The notes beneath the pieces are model-generated. The model worked only from the letters and a program-made list of their open reading frames with translations. It was not told the DNA's origin and did no database searches. A program made the position numbers and the translations under genes. Of a DNA stretch of 64,000 bases, positions 22,806 to 31,692 are shown piece after piece. Within the stretch, counting starts at the first letter, position 1; each line of letters opens with the position of its first letter. The DNA comes from Clostridia bacterium (GTDB lineage: Bacteria > Bacillota > Clostridia > Christensenellales > Borkfalkiaceae). Location: NCBI GenBank assembly GCA_900764105.1, contig CAAFMS010000007.1:124001-188000 (forward strand), given 5' to 3'.

Positions 22806-24437
22806 ATGGCAAAACAGATTAAACACGGAGAAGAAGCGAGAAAGGCGCTCGAAGCGGGCGTAAACACTCTTGCGGATACTGTAAAAATCACGCTCGGACC
22901 TAAGGGAAGAAACGTCGTTCTCGATAAAAAATACGGTGCTCCGCTCATCACTAACGACGGCGTGACGATCGCGAAAGAAATAGAACTTAAAGACCCGTTT
23001 GAAAATATGGGCGCGCAACTTGTAAAAGAGGTTTCGACAAAGACCAACGACGTAGCGGGCGACGGAACAACGACGGCAGTCGTACTCGCTCAGGCTATGA
23101 TAGGCGAAGGACTTAAAAACCTTGCCGCCGGAGCAAACCCCATAGTACTCAAAAAAGGTATTCAAAAGGCAGTTGACGTCGTAGTAGACGAACTTAAATC
23201 TATCAGTAAGCCCGTAGAATCGAAAAACTCCATCGCTCAGGTAGCGTCGATTTCCGCCGGCGACGAAAATATAGGCGAACTTATTTCCGAGGCTATGGAA
23301 AAGGTCGGTAAAGACGGCGTAATAACCATACAGGAAAGCAAGACTATGAAAACCGAACTCACAACGGTTGACGGTATGTCGTTCGACAGAGGCTACGCTT
23401 CGGCGTATATGGTTACGGATACCGATAAGATGGTTGCGGTTTACGACAATCCTTTAATTCTTATCACCGATAAGAAAATTTCGTCCATTCAGGAAATACT
23501 CCCCGTTATCGAACCTATCGCTCAACAGGGTCAGAAACTTATGATTATAGCCGAAGACGTGGAGGGAGACGCTCTTGCCGCTTTGGTAGTCAACAAACTT
23601 AAAGGCGTATTCAACTGCGTTGCGGTAAAAGCCCCCGGATTCGGCGACAGAAGAAAAGCAATGCTCGAAGATATCGCTATTCTTACGGGCGGCAAGGTCA
23701 TCTCCTCTGAACTCGGTCTCGAATTTAAGGACGTAACGCCCGATATGCTCGGCAGAGCCGGACAGGTTAAAGTCGATAAAGACAATACCGTTATTATCGA
23801 CGGAGCAGGAAACAGAGACGAAATCAAGGCGAGAATACAGTCTATCAAGGCTCAGATTGCCGAAACGACTTCCGATTACGACAGGGAAAAATTACAGGAA
23901 AGACTTGCGAAACTCGCAGGCGGCGTGGCGGTTATCAACGTAGGCGCGGCTACCGAAGTCGAAATGAAAGAAAAGAAACTCCGTATCGAAGACGCTTTGG
24001 CGGCGACGAGAGCGGCTGTCGAAGAAGGTATCGTTCCCGGCGGCGGAACTGCTCTTCTCTCCGCTATTCCCGCGGTTAAAAATCTCGTAAAGACTTTGTC
24101 GGGAGACGAAAGAACGGGCGCGGAAATCATTCTGAGAGCGATAGAAGAACCCGTGAGACAGATTGCGAAGAACGCAGGTCTCGACGGCTCGGTTATTCTC
24201 AACAATATCGTAAGATGCAAGAATCCGAACTACGGTTTCGACGCATACAAGAACAAGTACGTTGATATGGTTGAAGCGGGCATTATAGACCCGACAAAGG
24301 TTACGAGGTCGGCGCTTCAAAACGCTGCGTCGATAGCGTCTACTCTTCTCACGACCGAAAGCATAGTTACGGATATTCCCGAACCCGTACCCCCGATGCC
24401 GCAAGGCGGCGCAGGCGGCATGGGAGGAATGTACTAA
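22806..24437 (+). CDS. groEL: Chaperonin GroEL
   Basis: This 543-aa protein is full-length GroEL: GPKGRNVVLDKKYG, the ATP-binding VAGDGTTTA, the substrate-binding apical domain, AAVEEGIVPGGG, and a C-terminal GGMGGM tail. It forms the ATP-driven folding chamber with GroES. A perfect AAGGAGG site lies 9 bp before the ATG. The operon is under CIRCE/HrcA control and ends in a strong terminator. Confidence 0.99.
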   Translation: MAKQIKHGEEARKALEAGVNTLADTVKITLGPKGRNVVLDKKYGAPLITNDGVTIAKEIELKDPFENMGAQLVKEVSTKTNDVAGDGTTTAVVLAQAMIGEGLKNLAAGANPIVLKKGIQKAVDVVVDELKSISKPVESKNSIAQVASISAGDENIGELISEAMEKVGKDGVITIQESKTMKTELTTVDGMSFDRGYASAYMVTDTDKMVAVYDNPLILITDKKISSIQEILPVIEPIAQQGQKLMIIAEDVEGDALAALVVNKLKGVFNCVAVKAPGFGDRRKAMLEDIAILTGGKVISSELGLEFKDVTPDMLGRAGQVKVDKDNTVIIDGAGNRDEIKARIQSIKAQIAETTSDYDREKLQERLAKLAGGVAVINVGAATEVEMKEKKLRIEDALAATRAAVEEGIVPGGGTALLSAIPAVKNLVKTLSGDERTGAEIILRAIEEPVRQIAKNAGLDGSVILNNIVRCKNPNYGFDAYKNKYVDMVEAGIIDPTKVTRSALQNAASIASTLLTTESIVTDIPEPVPPMPQGGAGGMGGMY

Positions 24438-24468
24438 GCCAAAAAAATCAAACTTAAAAATAAAAAAA

Positions 24469-24505
24469 TACAGGCGTCTGATTTATTCAGACGCCTGTAT
24501 TTTTA
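24469..24505 (+). terminator. Bidirectional terminator between groEL and rluD
   Basis: A perfect 13-bp stem (TACAGGCGTCTGA and its complement) with a TTTAT loop, flanked by T runs on one side and A runs on the other, so it can stop both convergent transcripts. Confidence 0.9.
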
Positions 24506-24537
24506 TTATAGTCTCTTGTATTATGGTCTTTTACTTC

Positions 24538-24559
24538 GGTGCGTCGAGGCGACGTCCCG
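24538..24559. repeat. Diverged third copy of the REP-like arm
   Basis: It shares CGTCGAGGCG-N-CGTCCC with the arms of the 9333-9508 element, with a changed left end. It lies between the groEL terminator and the rluD stop and shows that the arm is dispersed and not only a local repeat. Confidence 0.5.
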
Positions 24560-24588
24560 AAATTTTAAAACAACTTTATTTCAAAAAA

Positions 24589-25497
24589 TCATTTTTTTAA
24601 TGATTTATCGAGTTTATCTAAAATTTCTTTGAAATAGTCGGGCAACGGGGCTTCAAAAGTCATTCTTTCGCCCGTAGTCGGGTGCGTAAGTTCGAGTTTA
24701 TACGCGTGCAATAACTGCCCTTTCAAATTATATTTCTGATTTTTATAACCGTATACGGGATCGCCGACAATCGGGTGTCCGATATACTTTGTATGAACTC
24801 TTATCTGATGCGTTCTCCCCGTCTCCAAGGCAAACTCCATAAAAGTGTTCTCTTTGTAGCGTTTCAGAACTTTAAAATGCGTTACGGCGCGTCTGCCGTT
24901 GTCTTTAACAGCCATCATCGTGCGATTTTTGTCGCTTCTGCCTATAAACGTGTCAATAACACCGCTATCGTCTTTAACGACTCCCTCGACTAAGGCGAGG
25001 TAAATTCTATGGCACGTTTTGTTTTTTATCTGCTCCGATAACGACAAATGAGCCTTATCGTTTTTCGCAACGACCAAAAGCCCCGACGTGTCTTTGTCTA
25101 TTCTGTGTACGATACCGGGGCGAATAACGCCGTTGATACCGCTTAACGAATCGAGGTGATATAAAAGCGCGTTTACAAGCGTTGAACCTTTAACTCCGTT
25201 TCCCGCGTGGACGGTCATCCCCTGCGGCTTGTCGATAACGGCAATATCGTCATCCTGATAGACGATATCGAGCGGTATATTCTCCGCCTTTACGTCAAGC
25301 GGCTTTAACTCGGGTATTATTACGGTTACTTCTTCGCCGCATTTCAAAGTCTTTCCCGCTTTTACGGTTTCGCCTTTTATCGTCACGTTGCCGTCGTCGA
25401 TAATCTTCTTTATAGCAGAACGGGTTTTAGCCAATTTATCGGCTAAAAACACGTCGAGCCGTTCGGGTTTTTCCGAAATGAAAACCTTAGTTTGCAT
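24589..25497 (-). CDS. Large-subunit rRNA pseudouridine synthase (RluD family)
   Basis: This 302-aa protein has an N-terminal S4 domain (about 13-70, RLDVFLADKL) followed by a pseudouridine synthase domain with the catalytic HRIDKDTSGLL, where the aspartate attacks uridine, plus GRSDKNRTMM and TGRTHQIRVH. It probably modifies 23S rRNA; the exact positions cannot be told from sequence alone. It overlaps lspA by 11 bases and is the last gene of the lgt operon. lspA next to this gene (ylyB in Bacillus) is a conserved pairing. Confidence 0.95.
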   Translation of the reverse strand: MQTKVFISEKPERLDVFLADKLAKTRSAIKKIIDDGNVTIKGETVKAGKTLKCGEEVTVIIPELKPLDVKAENIPLDIVYQDDDIAVIDKPQGMTVHAGNGVKGSTLVNALLYHLDSLSGINGVIRPGIVHRIDKDTSGLLVVAKNDKAHLSLSEQIKNKTCHRIYLALVEGVVKDDSGVIDTFIGRSDKNRTMMAVKDNGRRAVTHFKVLKRYKENTFMEFALETGRTHQIRVHTKYIGHPIVGDPVYGYKNQKYNLKGQLLHAYKLELTHPTTGERMTFEAPLPDYFKEILDKLDKSLKK

Positions 25498-26074
25498 TTT
25501 TTTTGAAAATATCGTTTTCCTCGGCTTCTTTTTTCTTCAATTCAGCCATTCTCGCACGTCTTTTTTTCGTCATGATAAGGGCGTCTTTGTCGATAAACAA
25601 TATATCGAGAATAAGCATAATCGCTCCTACTACCAAAGCCATATCCGCGACGTTGAAAATGTACGGGAAATATTCCTTACCGCCGATATTTATGATAACG
25701 TGTATCATATCTCTGACGTAGCCGAGGAATATTCTGTCAATGAAGTTTCCGAGCGCGCCAGATATAATTAAAGCAAGAGCGGCATTAAGCCATTTGCCCC
25801 TGTTTTTTGAAACGAAAAGGTAAACGAATATTCCTACAAGGATAACGACGGTAGCAATGATGAATATCAATCTGCTGTTCGGCAGATTTCTGAAAATACC
25901 CATCATTCCGTCTTCGTTTTCGCAGTAATCAATATTCAAAAAGCCCTCTATAAGTTCTTTAACGGTAACAGTTTGCCCGTTTGCGGCGCCGGAAATACCC
26001 GACTTTCCCGCAACGTAAATTTTCGAAATCTGATCTAAAAGCAACAATAAAACGCACAATACAGCGCACCACAT
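25487..26074 (-). CDS. lspA: Lipoprotein signal peptidase (signal peptidase II)
   Basis: This 195-aa inner-membrane aspartic protease removes the signal peptide of lipoproteins after Lgt has acted. It has four hydrophobic segments and both catalytic blocks, GALGNFIDRIFLGYVRDMI and FNVADMALVVG. The C-terminal 30 residues form a charged cytoplasmic tail longer than usual. A good site AAGGAGAG precedes the ATG. It overlaps rluD downstream, and lgt lies in the same operon. Confidence 0.95.
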   Translation of the reverse strand: MWCAVLCVLLLLLDQISKIYVAGKSGISGAANGQTVTVKELIEGFLNIDYCENEDGMMGIFRNLPNSRLIFIIATVVILVGIFVYLFVSKNRGKWLNAALALIISGALGNFIDRIFLGYVRDMIHVIINIGGKEYFPYIFNVADMALVVGAIMLILDILFIDKDALIMTKKRRARMAELKKKEAEENDIFKKNAN

Positions 26075-26089
26075 AAGAGTCTCTCCTTG

Positions 26090-27532
26090 TTAATTTTCTC
26101 CATGTCTGATTTTATCCAACATTTCTGTTTTTAAAGCGTAAAGTCCGTCCGATAAATCGACTTTATAAACGTGCGGCTGATCCAGACGCTTATACTCGTC
26201 CCAGAACGTATCCTTATCCTTTGCGGCGTATTCTCTTATTTCGCCGAGTTTAGGCAGGCGATAAACGAGTTTCCCGTTTTCAATAATAGTTACGGGTAAT
26301 TCTTTTACCGTATAATCTTCAAAAGTAATCTTTTTCCATCGCTCTATCGGGTGATAAAGTGTAAGCGGCTTCGTAAAGTCTATTTTTTCGCCCCTCAGCG
26401 CAATAAGATCGGCTTCCGCCTTGCCCGTCGCCTTGTCGTAAATTCTGTAAAAAGTTTTAAATCCGGGGTTGGTAATCTTCGCCGAGTTATCCGAAACTTT
26501 GATTTTCGGTACAACTTTACCGTCCTCAACAACGCCAGAAAGTTTATAAACGCCGCCGAGCGACGGCATATCCGCGCTCGTTATAAGTTTCGTACCTATA
26601 CCCCAACTGTTTATCTGAGCGCCCTGCGATTTCAGACTTTGAACAAGTCTCTCGTCAAGATCGCCCGAAGCGCATATTATCGTATCGGGATAGCCCGCTT
26701 CGTCGAGCATTTTTCTCGCCTGTTTCGTAAGATAAGCAAGGTCTCCCGAATCGATTCTGATACCGAGCGGGTTTTTCCCCTTAGCCCTCAATTCGTCGAA
26801 AACCTTAATAGCGTTCGGAACGCCGCTTTTAAGCGTATCGTAAGTGTCGACAAGCAAAAGCGCGGCGTCGGGATAAACCTCCGCGTATGCCCTGAAAGCC
26901 GTTATTTCATCGGGGAAATTCATTACCCAACTGTGGGCGTGAGTACCTGCTACGGGAATGGAGAACATCTGCCCCGCAAGCACGTTTGAAGTCGAATTGC
27001 AACCTCCGATAATCGCCGCCCTTGCGCCGTAAATCCCCGCGTCGGGTCCCTGCGCTCTTCTGAGTCCGAATTCCATAACGTTATCGCCCTTAGCCGCCTC
27101 GCATATTTTGGCGGACTTCGTTGCGATCAAAGTCTGATGGTTTATCATATTCAGAATCGCCGTTTCGATAAGTTGCGCCTCAATAACGGGCGCTTTCACG
27201 GTTAAAATAGGTTCCCCGGGGAAAACGACCGTTCCCTCAGGCACCGAATAAATATCTCCCGTGAATTTTAATTTTCTGAGATATTCGAGAAAATTCTTAT
27301 CGAATATACCGAGACTATCGAGATATTCTATCTCTTCGTCTCCGAAATTAAGACTCAGAACATAGTCCACGACCTGTTCGAGACCTGCCGCAAGCGAATA
27401 GGTAATCAGTTCGTTTCTGCGAAAAAATACGTCGAAAATCGCGACTTCGTCGGTCTTGCCTTCGAGGTAATACCCGTTCATCATCGTGAGTTCGTAAAGA
27501 TCTGTAAGCAAAGTAAGATTTCTTCTTTCCAT
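26090..27532 (-). CDS. pncB: Nicotinate phosphoribosyltransferase
   Basis: This 480-aa enzyme makes nicotinate mononucleotide in NAD salvage. Typical blocks are LLTDLYELTMMNGY at the N-terminus, FDVFFRRNE, EFGLRRAQGPDAG, AGTHAHSWVM, RIDSGDLAYLTKQAR and ICASGDLDE. The C-terminal region is full-length. It lies between lspA and a membrane-protein gene in the lgt operon. The window also has a CinA/PncC-type NMN deamidase gene at 43006, another NAD-recycling activity. Confidence 0.96.
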   Translation of the reverse strand: MERRNLTLLTDLYELTMMNGYYLEGKTDEVAIFDVFFRRNELITYSLAAGLEQVVDYVLSLNFGDEEIEYLDSLGIFDKNFLEYLRKLKFTGDIYSVPEGTVVFPGEPILTVKAPVIEAQLIETAILNMINHQTLIATKSAKICEAAKGDNVMEFGLRRAQGPDAGIYGARAAIIGGCNSTSNVLAGQMFSIPVAGTHAHSWVMNFPDEITAFRAYAEVYPDAALLLVDTYDTLKSGVPNAIKVFDELRAKGKNPLGIRIDSGDLAYLTKQARKMLDEAGYPDTIICASGDLDERLVQSLKSQGAQINSWGIGTKLITSADMPSLGGVYKLSGVVEDGKVVPKIKVSDNSAKITNPGFKTFYRIYDKATGKAEADLIALRGEKIDFTKPLTLYHPIERWKKITFEDYTVKELPVTIIENGKLVYRLPKLGEIREYAAKDKDTFWDEYKRLDQPHVYKVDLSDGLYALKTEMLDKIRHGEN

Positions 27533-27598
27533 TTGAAGCCTCGTTATCGATGTAATACTGTAATATCCGTAGGACTATCGCGTGAAAACTGCGATTTA

Positions 27599-28096
27599 TC
27601 AGTCCTTTTTATCGCCTAAAATATCGTCGGAAGGTCTTTTGAATTCGGGAACGGGGTTTTCCTCTTCCCTCTTCTTTTCCTCGGCGTCTTTTTCCGCTTT
27701 TACGTCGTAAAACGACTTATAGCCCTCTTTTTCATCCGTTCTTTCAATCAACATATATTTAGACTTAACGGCGATAAGCATTAAAACTCCGACGAGAAGG
27801 AGCGCAAAGTCAATAAACAGTATGGCATACCACTGAAAACATAAAGCAACAAATAAAAGGGTAAGACCGACAACCACGAGAATATATCCCGTAGCTATTT
27901 CATAACCTCCCCTTACAACTATCCCGTAGACAAAAAACACGAGTCCCATACCTGCGGATAAAATCATAAAACCAAGTAAGAATTCGTTAATATCAAACAC
28001 TCCCGTAAGTCCGAGTATAAAAAAGACGACGGAAAGCGCGACGACTGCGATAGCGGCGATAGCGCCGAACAATAAGAGATTTTTATTCTTTTTCAT
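27599..28096 (-). CDS. Hypothetical multi-pass membrane protein
   Basis: This 165-aa protein of no recognised family has four to five hydrophobic segments (about 5-120) and a charged C-terminal tail rich in Glu, Lys and Asp. I start it at ATG 28096, which has GGAGG upstream; that start overlaps the end of lgt by 14 bases. The position between lgt and pncB indicates co-expression, but no role can be inferred. Confidence 0.72.
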   Translation of the reverse strand: MKKNKNLLLFGAIAAIAVVALSVVFFILGLTGVFDINEFLLGFMILSAGMGLVFFVYGIVVRGGYEIATGYILVVVGLTLLFVALCFQWYAILFIDFALLLVGVLMLIAVKSKYMLIERTDEKEGYKSFYDVKAEKDAEEKKREEENPVPEFKRPSDDILGDKKD

Positions 28097-29156
28097 TGTG
28101 AGTTTCCTCCGGATTATTTTTTTCAATCGTAGCAGGATCGTTTTCTGCGGCGAAATTGATTTCATTTTTATTTTCGTCGGTACTTTTATCGGCGTTCCCG
28201 ACAGTCAATTCAAGAGACTTCGGTCGAAGTTTTGTGTTTTCAGCTTTCACCTCAGCCGTTTCCGAAACGTTTAATGCGTTTTCCGTTGTCGCGGAACTTG
28301 TAGTCGCTTTTTTACGGAAAATAAGACCGTCTTTTTTCATAGTCCACAATAACATGGCTACGCCGCCGAGAATTATTACTATCGAAATAATGGTCATAGC
28401 GGGAATATTAGTATCTTTACCGAACAAAGGCAGATTATATTCGCTTTGACGGAAAGTTTCGAGTACTGCTCTTATAAATCCGTAACCGATAAGGTAAAAA
28501 CTGAGCGCGTAACCGTTTTGTTTACTCCTGCTTTTCCACAAGAAAACATAAATCGAAACGAATAAAATAAAGTTAAGACAGCCCTCGTAAAAGAATAAAG
28601 CCTGATACCATTCACCGGGTTTATTTATCTCGACCGCAGCAGGGAAAAACTGCCACTTCGGATCGGTAATTCTCTGTCCGTAAACCTCCTGATTAAAGAA
28701 GTTGCCCCATCTGCCCATCATCTGACCGAAAGGCACGACAGCCGCCGCTAAATCCAACACTTTCAGAAAACTGACTTTTTTAATTTTACACACGACGAAT
28801 ATCGCGAGCGCGCCCGCGGCAAGTCCGCCGTATATCGCAAGTCCGCCGTCGCGGATATTTATAATCGCAAGAAACGGGTTGTCTGCGTTTATAAACGTTT
28901 TAATATCGAAAATGACATACCAGAGCCTCGCGCCGATAATACAGGACGGGACGATAGCGATCATCAGGTCGAGTATGAAATCGGGGTTTTCACCTTTTCT
29001 TTTGAACATAGGCGCAGCCAGAAGACAGCAGACAATCATACCCGTAACGATGCAGATAGCGTAAAAATATATGTCGAAATTACCTATCGTAAAATGGTTG
29101 GTATGAAATTTTCCGTTGAAGATAAACTTACCGCCGTTTAATAAATCGTATAACAT
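28083..29156 (-). CDS. lgt: Prolipoprotein diacylglyceryl transferase
   Basis: This 357-aa integral membrane enzyme transfers diacylglycerol to the lipobox cysteine of prelipoproteins. It has seven membrane segments and the Lgt signature GRWGNFFNQEVYG. The last about 80 residues form a charged, likely cytoplasmic extension rich in Glu, Asn and Thr that is not part of the catalytic core. I prefer ATG 29156; the longer frame starts with a TTG at 29195 that lies inside the -10 box. With lspA in the same operon, both lipoprotein maturation steps are co-encoded. Confidence 0.93.
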   Translation of the reverse strand: MLYDLLNGGKFIFNGKFHTNHFTIGNFDIYFYAICIVTGMIVCCLLAAPMFKRKGENPDFILDLMIAIVPSCIIGARLWYVIFDIKTFINADNPFLAIINIRDGGLAIYGGLAAGALAIFVVCKIKKVSFLKVLDLAAAVVPFGQMMGRWGNFFNQEVYGQRITDPKWQFFPAAVEINKPGEWYQALFFYEGCLNFILFVSIYVFLWKSRSKQNGYALSFYLIGYGFIRAVLETFRQSEYNLPLFGKDTNIPAMTIISIVIILGGVAMLLWTMKKDGLIFRKKATTSSATTENALNVSETAEVKAENTKLRPKSLELTVGNADKSTDENKNEINFAAENDPATIEKNNPEETHNEKE

Positions 29157-29194
29157 ATTTTCGTCCGAATAATCAAAATTTATTACTTTGCTCA

Positions 29195-29223
29195 ATTATA
29201 TCATATTATAAAAAAAAATACAA
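29195..29223 (-). promoter_or_regulatory. Promoter of the lgt operon
   Basis: TTGTAT (29218-29223), a 17-bp T-rich spacer and TATAAT (29195-29200) on the minus strand. It would drive lgt, the membrane protein, pncB, lspA and rluD, and it rules out the TTG start of lgt. Confidence 0.7.
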
Positions 29224-29253
29224 GAACAAAAATGCAATTTCCCGTTTTAAAGC

Positions 29254-29312
29254 AAAAAAACAGGTTTTTCGTTCGCAACGAAACATTTTATCACGTCGCA
29301 AACCGAAAAACC
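29254..29312 (-). terminator. Long-stem terminator after the SSB gene
   Basis: GGTTTTTCG and CGAAAAACC form an outer stem, extended by TTTGCGACG/CGTTGCGAA to about 18 pairs with one bulged G and a 13-base loop; a seven-T run follows on the minus strand. It is unusually long for an intrinsic terminator. Confidence 0.8.
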
Positions 29313-29354
29313 CGATAATTATCATATATTTTTTAAATCTTTTACTTAAAATTC

Positions 29355-30047
29355 TTAAACGCTGTCGGCAAGAGGTTCTACGGCGATAAAGTTCGTAGCG
29401 AATTCTTCGTCCAAATCGAAATTTTCCGCGTTTTCGTACGCCGCGAGTTTCGATACGGACACCTCGTAAGCCGTGAGCGTTTTACTCTCGGTCTCGGAAT
29501 ACTTTTTGACGTATTCTCTGCTCTGTATTCTGCCCGAAATCGCGATTTTCTCGCCGACTTCGAGATTTTTGACAAACCTCGCGTTCCTGCCCCACGCAAT
29601 GCACGGAATATAGTCCGATTTGTTGTACGCTCTGTTTACCGCAATAAGAACGTCGGCAATTTCTCTCGAAAAAGGCGTCGTTCTGTACACGGGCGGTTTG
29701 CAGATATAACCCGTCAGAACTACGTTGTTAGGATTTTTAGCGTCCTCGCCGTCAACTATCTCTCTTACGAATACCGTAAGCATAAGTTTGCTCTTCCCGT
29801 CAACGAGTTTGTTGTAACTGCGGAATTGCCCTATCGCCGAAATTTTTGAACCTACGGACAATTTATGGGTTTCGATAAGTCTTTCCGAGACGGTTACGGG
29901 CAAAACGTCCGACTGACCCGATAGTCTTTTGACGCTGACGTCCATTTCGTAAAACCCCTCGCCGTAAACTTCATGCGAATATTTCGCTTCCGTGACGATT
30001 TCGCCTCTGATAAATACCTTGTTGTTCTGTTTTTCTTCGTTGTTCAT
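29355..30047 (-). CDS. Single-stranded DNA-binding protein with two OB folds
   Basis: This 230-aa protein contains two tandem SSB-type OB folds (about 9-100 and 108-205), the second with VVLTGYICKPPVYRTTPFSREIADVLIAVNR, IPCIAWGRNARFV and ISGRIQSREYVKKYSE, characteristic of PriB/SSB OB folds. The acidic C-terminus ends in EPLADSV rather than the DDDIPF tip of true SSB. Such two-domain proteins are found in Clostridia; an accessory role is likely, and the main ssb should be elsewhere. A site GGAGAG precedes the ATG. Confidence 0.82.
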   Translation of the reverse strand: MNNEEKQNNKVFIRGEIVTEAKYSHEVYGEGFYEMDVSVKRLSGQSDVLPVTVSERLIETHKLSVGSKISAIGQFRSYNKLVDGKSKLMLTVFVREIVDGEDAKNPNNVVLTGYICKPPVYRTTPFSREIADVLIAVNRAYNKSDYIPCIAWGRNARFVKNLEVGEKIAISGRIQSREYVKKYSETESKTLTAYEVSVSKLAAYENAENFDLDEEFATNFIAVEPLADSV

Positions 30048-30064
30048 TTTTTGCTCTCCGTTTT

Positions 30065-30829
30065 TTAAATATTGATTTTTCTTTGCGTCCCGTCGGGCGC
30101 GATTTCGTAGTCTTTGGTATATATAAGTTCGCCTATAGGTCGAAAAACGAACCCTTTTCGCTGTAAATCAGTAAAGATAAGAGGAAGAGACTCTAACGTG
30201 TGCAAGCCGTTGTTATGCATCAGAATTATCGACCCCGATTTAGATTTTCCTATAACTCTGACGGCAATTTGTTCTGCCGATAAATCCTTCCAGTCGAGCG
30301 AATCAACGCTCCACTGAATAGTTTTCAGTCCGAGTTTTTCTGCGGTCTCGATGACTTCGTCGTTATAGTCTCCGAACGGAGGGCGAAACAGCGTAACCTT
30401 TTTTTCGGTTATTTTTTCTATCGCCTCTACCGAAGATTTCAATTCTGTCTCTATCTGACCTACGGACAATTTCGACATCTTCGGATGAGTTTTCGAATGA
30501 GTTCCCACCTCATGCCCCCTATCGACTATTTTTTTCAGCACCTCGGGATATTTCTCCGTCCAGAACTCAACTACGAAAAAAGTTGCTTTAACCTTATAGA
30601 AGTCAAGCGTATCGAGAATTTTTTCGGTGTAGTCCGCTCCCCACGCGCAGTCGAACGATATCGAAAGGGAATTATCGTCTCTTTCCACGCTGTAAACCGG
30701 AAGTTTTCGTTTATGCGTATTCGCCGTGTAAACCGCGTATCCTCCCGTTACGCTTAAAAGTATCGAGCAAATTACGATAACCGCGACAAGCGCCGCAAAA
30801 CTCAAGAAAAACTTTTTTTTCCCTCTCAT
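30065..30829 (-). CDS. Polysaccharide deacetylase family protein
   Basis: This 254-aa protein has an N-terminal signal-anchor (about 7-30) and a NodB-homology domain (about 53-230). All five family motifs appear: SFDCAWG (motif 1, a variant of TFDDG), THSKTHPKMS (metal histidines), RPPFGDYN, WSVDSLDW and ILMHN. It probably removes acetyl groups from cell-wall or spore glycans outside the membrane; a PdaB-like sporulation role is possible but unproven. A TATAAT lies about 15 bp upstream of the ATG, with a weak -35. It precedes the SSB gene by 17 bp. Confidence 0.88.
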   Translation of the reverse strand: MRGKKKFFLSFAALVAVIVICSILLSVTGGYAVYTANTHKRKLPVYSVERDDNSLSISFDCAWGADYTEKILDTLDFYKVKATFFVVEFWTEKYPEVLKKIVDRGHEVGTHSKTHPKMSKLSVGQIETELKSSVEAIEKITEKKVTLFRPPFGDYNDEVIETAEKLGLKTIQWSVDSLDWKDLSAEQIAVRVIGKSKSGSIILMHNNGLHTLESLPLIFTDLQRKGFVFRPIGELIYTKDYEIAPDGTQRKINI

Positions 30830-30985
30830 CTTTTACTCCTCGATTATACCACTCGTTTTTATCTGCCGAACGGGAGAAAACGTCGAAAAAGTGCGAATAC
30901 TCCCGTTTGACAGTTTAATTTTATGCCGCAAAAAAGCCCGATAACACAAAAATAAAAAAATTGTCGAAAAATGCCTTAAAAACGA

Positions 30986-31014
30986 TTGACAACTAATAGC
31001 GATATATGTATAAT
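30986..31014 (+). promoter_or_regulatory. Consensus promoter of the XRE-pot operon
   Basis: TTGACA (30986-30991), a 17-bp spacer and TATAAT (31009-31014), both perfect. The predicted start is near 31021, so the three operator dyads lie inside the transcribed leader. Confidence 0.85.
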
Positions 31015-31039
31015 GTTCAACGTTGCGTTTACTTTTGCT

Positions 31040-31115
31040 AAACTTTTAGTTTAAATTTGCTAACCCTTTTAAACTTTCGGTTTAATTTTGCTAAGTCTTT
31101 TAAACTTTTTGTTTA
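31040..31115 (+). promoter_or_regulatory. Three operator-like dyads with exact 31-bp spacing
   Basis: AAACTTT-NN-GTTTA words at 31040-31053 (AAACTTTTAGTTTA), 31071-31084 (AAACTTTCGGTTTA) and 31102-31115 (AAACTTTTTGTTTA). Their starts are 31 bp apart, about three helical turns. A second word, TTTGCTA, is repeated at 31034, 31056 and 31087. They lie just before the HTH-cupin regulator gene, which makes autoregulation likely. Confidence 0.7.
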
Positions 31116-31145
31116 GTATAGCAACATATAAAAAAAGGTGTGGAA

Positions 31146-31679
31146 ATGGAAATAGGGAACAAAATCAAACAACTTCGATTGCAATGCGATTTGACGCAGG
31201 AAGAACTCGCGAACAGATGCGAACTTACGAAAGGCTATATAAGCCAACTCGAAAACGAGTTGACAAGCCCGTCGATTGCGACTCTTTGCGACATTCTGTC
31301 CGCTCTCGGAACTAACCTTAAAGACTTTTTCGGCGACGAAGTCGAAGAAAAAATAGTCTTTAAAGAACAGGAATTTATCGAAAAGGAGACGCCGCAGTAC
31401 ACTCTCAACTGGCTCGTACCGAACTCGCAAAAAAACGAAATGGAACCTGTTTTCGTCGAACTTATGCCGAAAAAAAGCACCGAACCCGACGTTCCGCACG
31501 AGGGCGAGGAATTCGGATTCGTTTTAAGCGGGACGGTTATAATCCACTTGGGCGCGAAAAAATACAAGGCTAATAAAGGCGAAAGTTTTTACTACTCCGC
31601 CTCTAAAGAACATTATATAGAAAACAATACGGACAGGGTGGCTAAATTTATTTGGGTAGCCACGCCGCCGACTTTTTAA
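31146..31679 (+). CDS. HTH (XRE)-cupin transcriptional regulator, PuuR-like
   Basis: This 177-aa protein has an N-terminal XRE helix-turn-helix (about 5-58; TQEELANRCELTKGYISQLEN) and a C-terminal cupin domain (about 105-175; HEGEEFGFVLSGTV, GESFYYSASKEH). Proteins of this layout, such as PuuR, sense polyamines or related ligands and repress transport and catabolism genes. I use ATG 31146 after an AAAGGTG site; a GTG six bases earlier is an alternative. It is the first gene of the pot operon, and three dyads lie in its leader. Confidence 0.93.
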   Translation: MEIGNKIKQLRLQCDLTQEELANRCELTKGYISQLENELTSPSIATLCDILSALGTNLKDFFGDEVEEKIVFKEQEFIEKETPQYTLNWLVPNSQKNEMEPVFVELMPKKSTEPDVPHEGEEFGFVLSGTVIIHLGAKKYKANKGESFYYSASKEHYIENNTDRVAKFIWVATPPTF

Positions 31680-31692
31680 ACGGAGACAGACT

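Larger units (their letters stand above)
30830..31145 (+). promoter_or_regulatory. Intergenic control region of the XRE-pot operon
   Basis: A 316-bp gene-free region between divergent units. It holds the promoter and three operators described separately. A possible long-loop hairpin (AACGGGAG/CTCCCGTT, about 30868-30910) lies near the deacetylase promoter. I see no open frame. Confidence 0.6.

Noticed and set aside
29157..29195. TTG start of lgt at 29195
   Set aside because: It lies inside the -10 box of a good promoter and would not be transcribed.
31021..31125. Regularly spaced repeats that could suggest a small CRISPR array
   Set aside because: The repeated word is only 14 bp, the 31-bp period leaves 17-bp A/T-rich spacers that also resemble each other, and no cas gene is present. 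Operator sites fit better.
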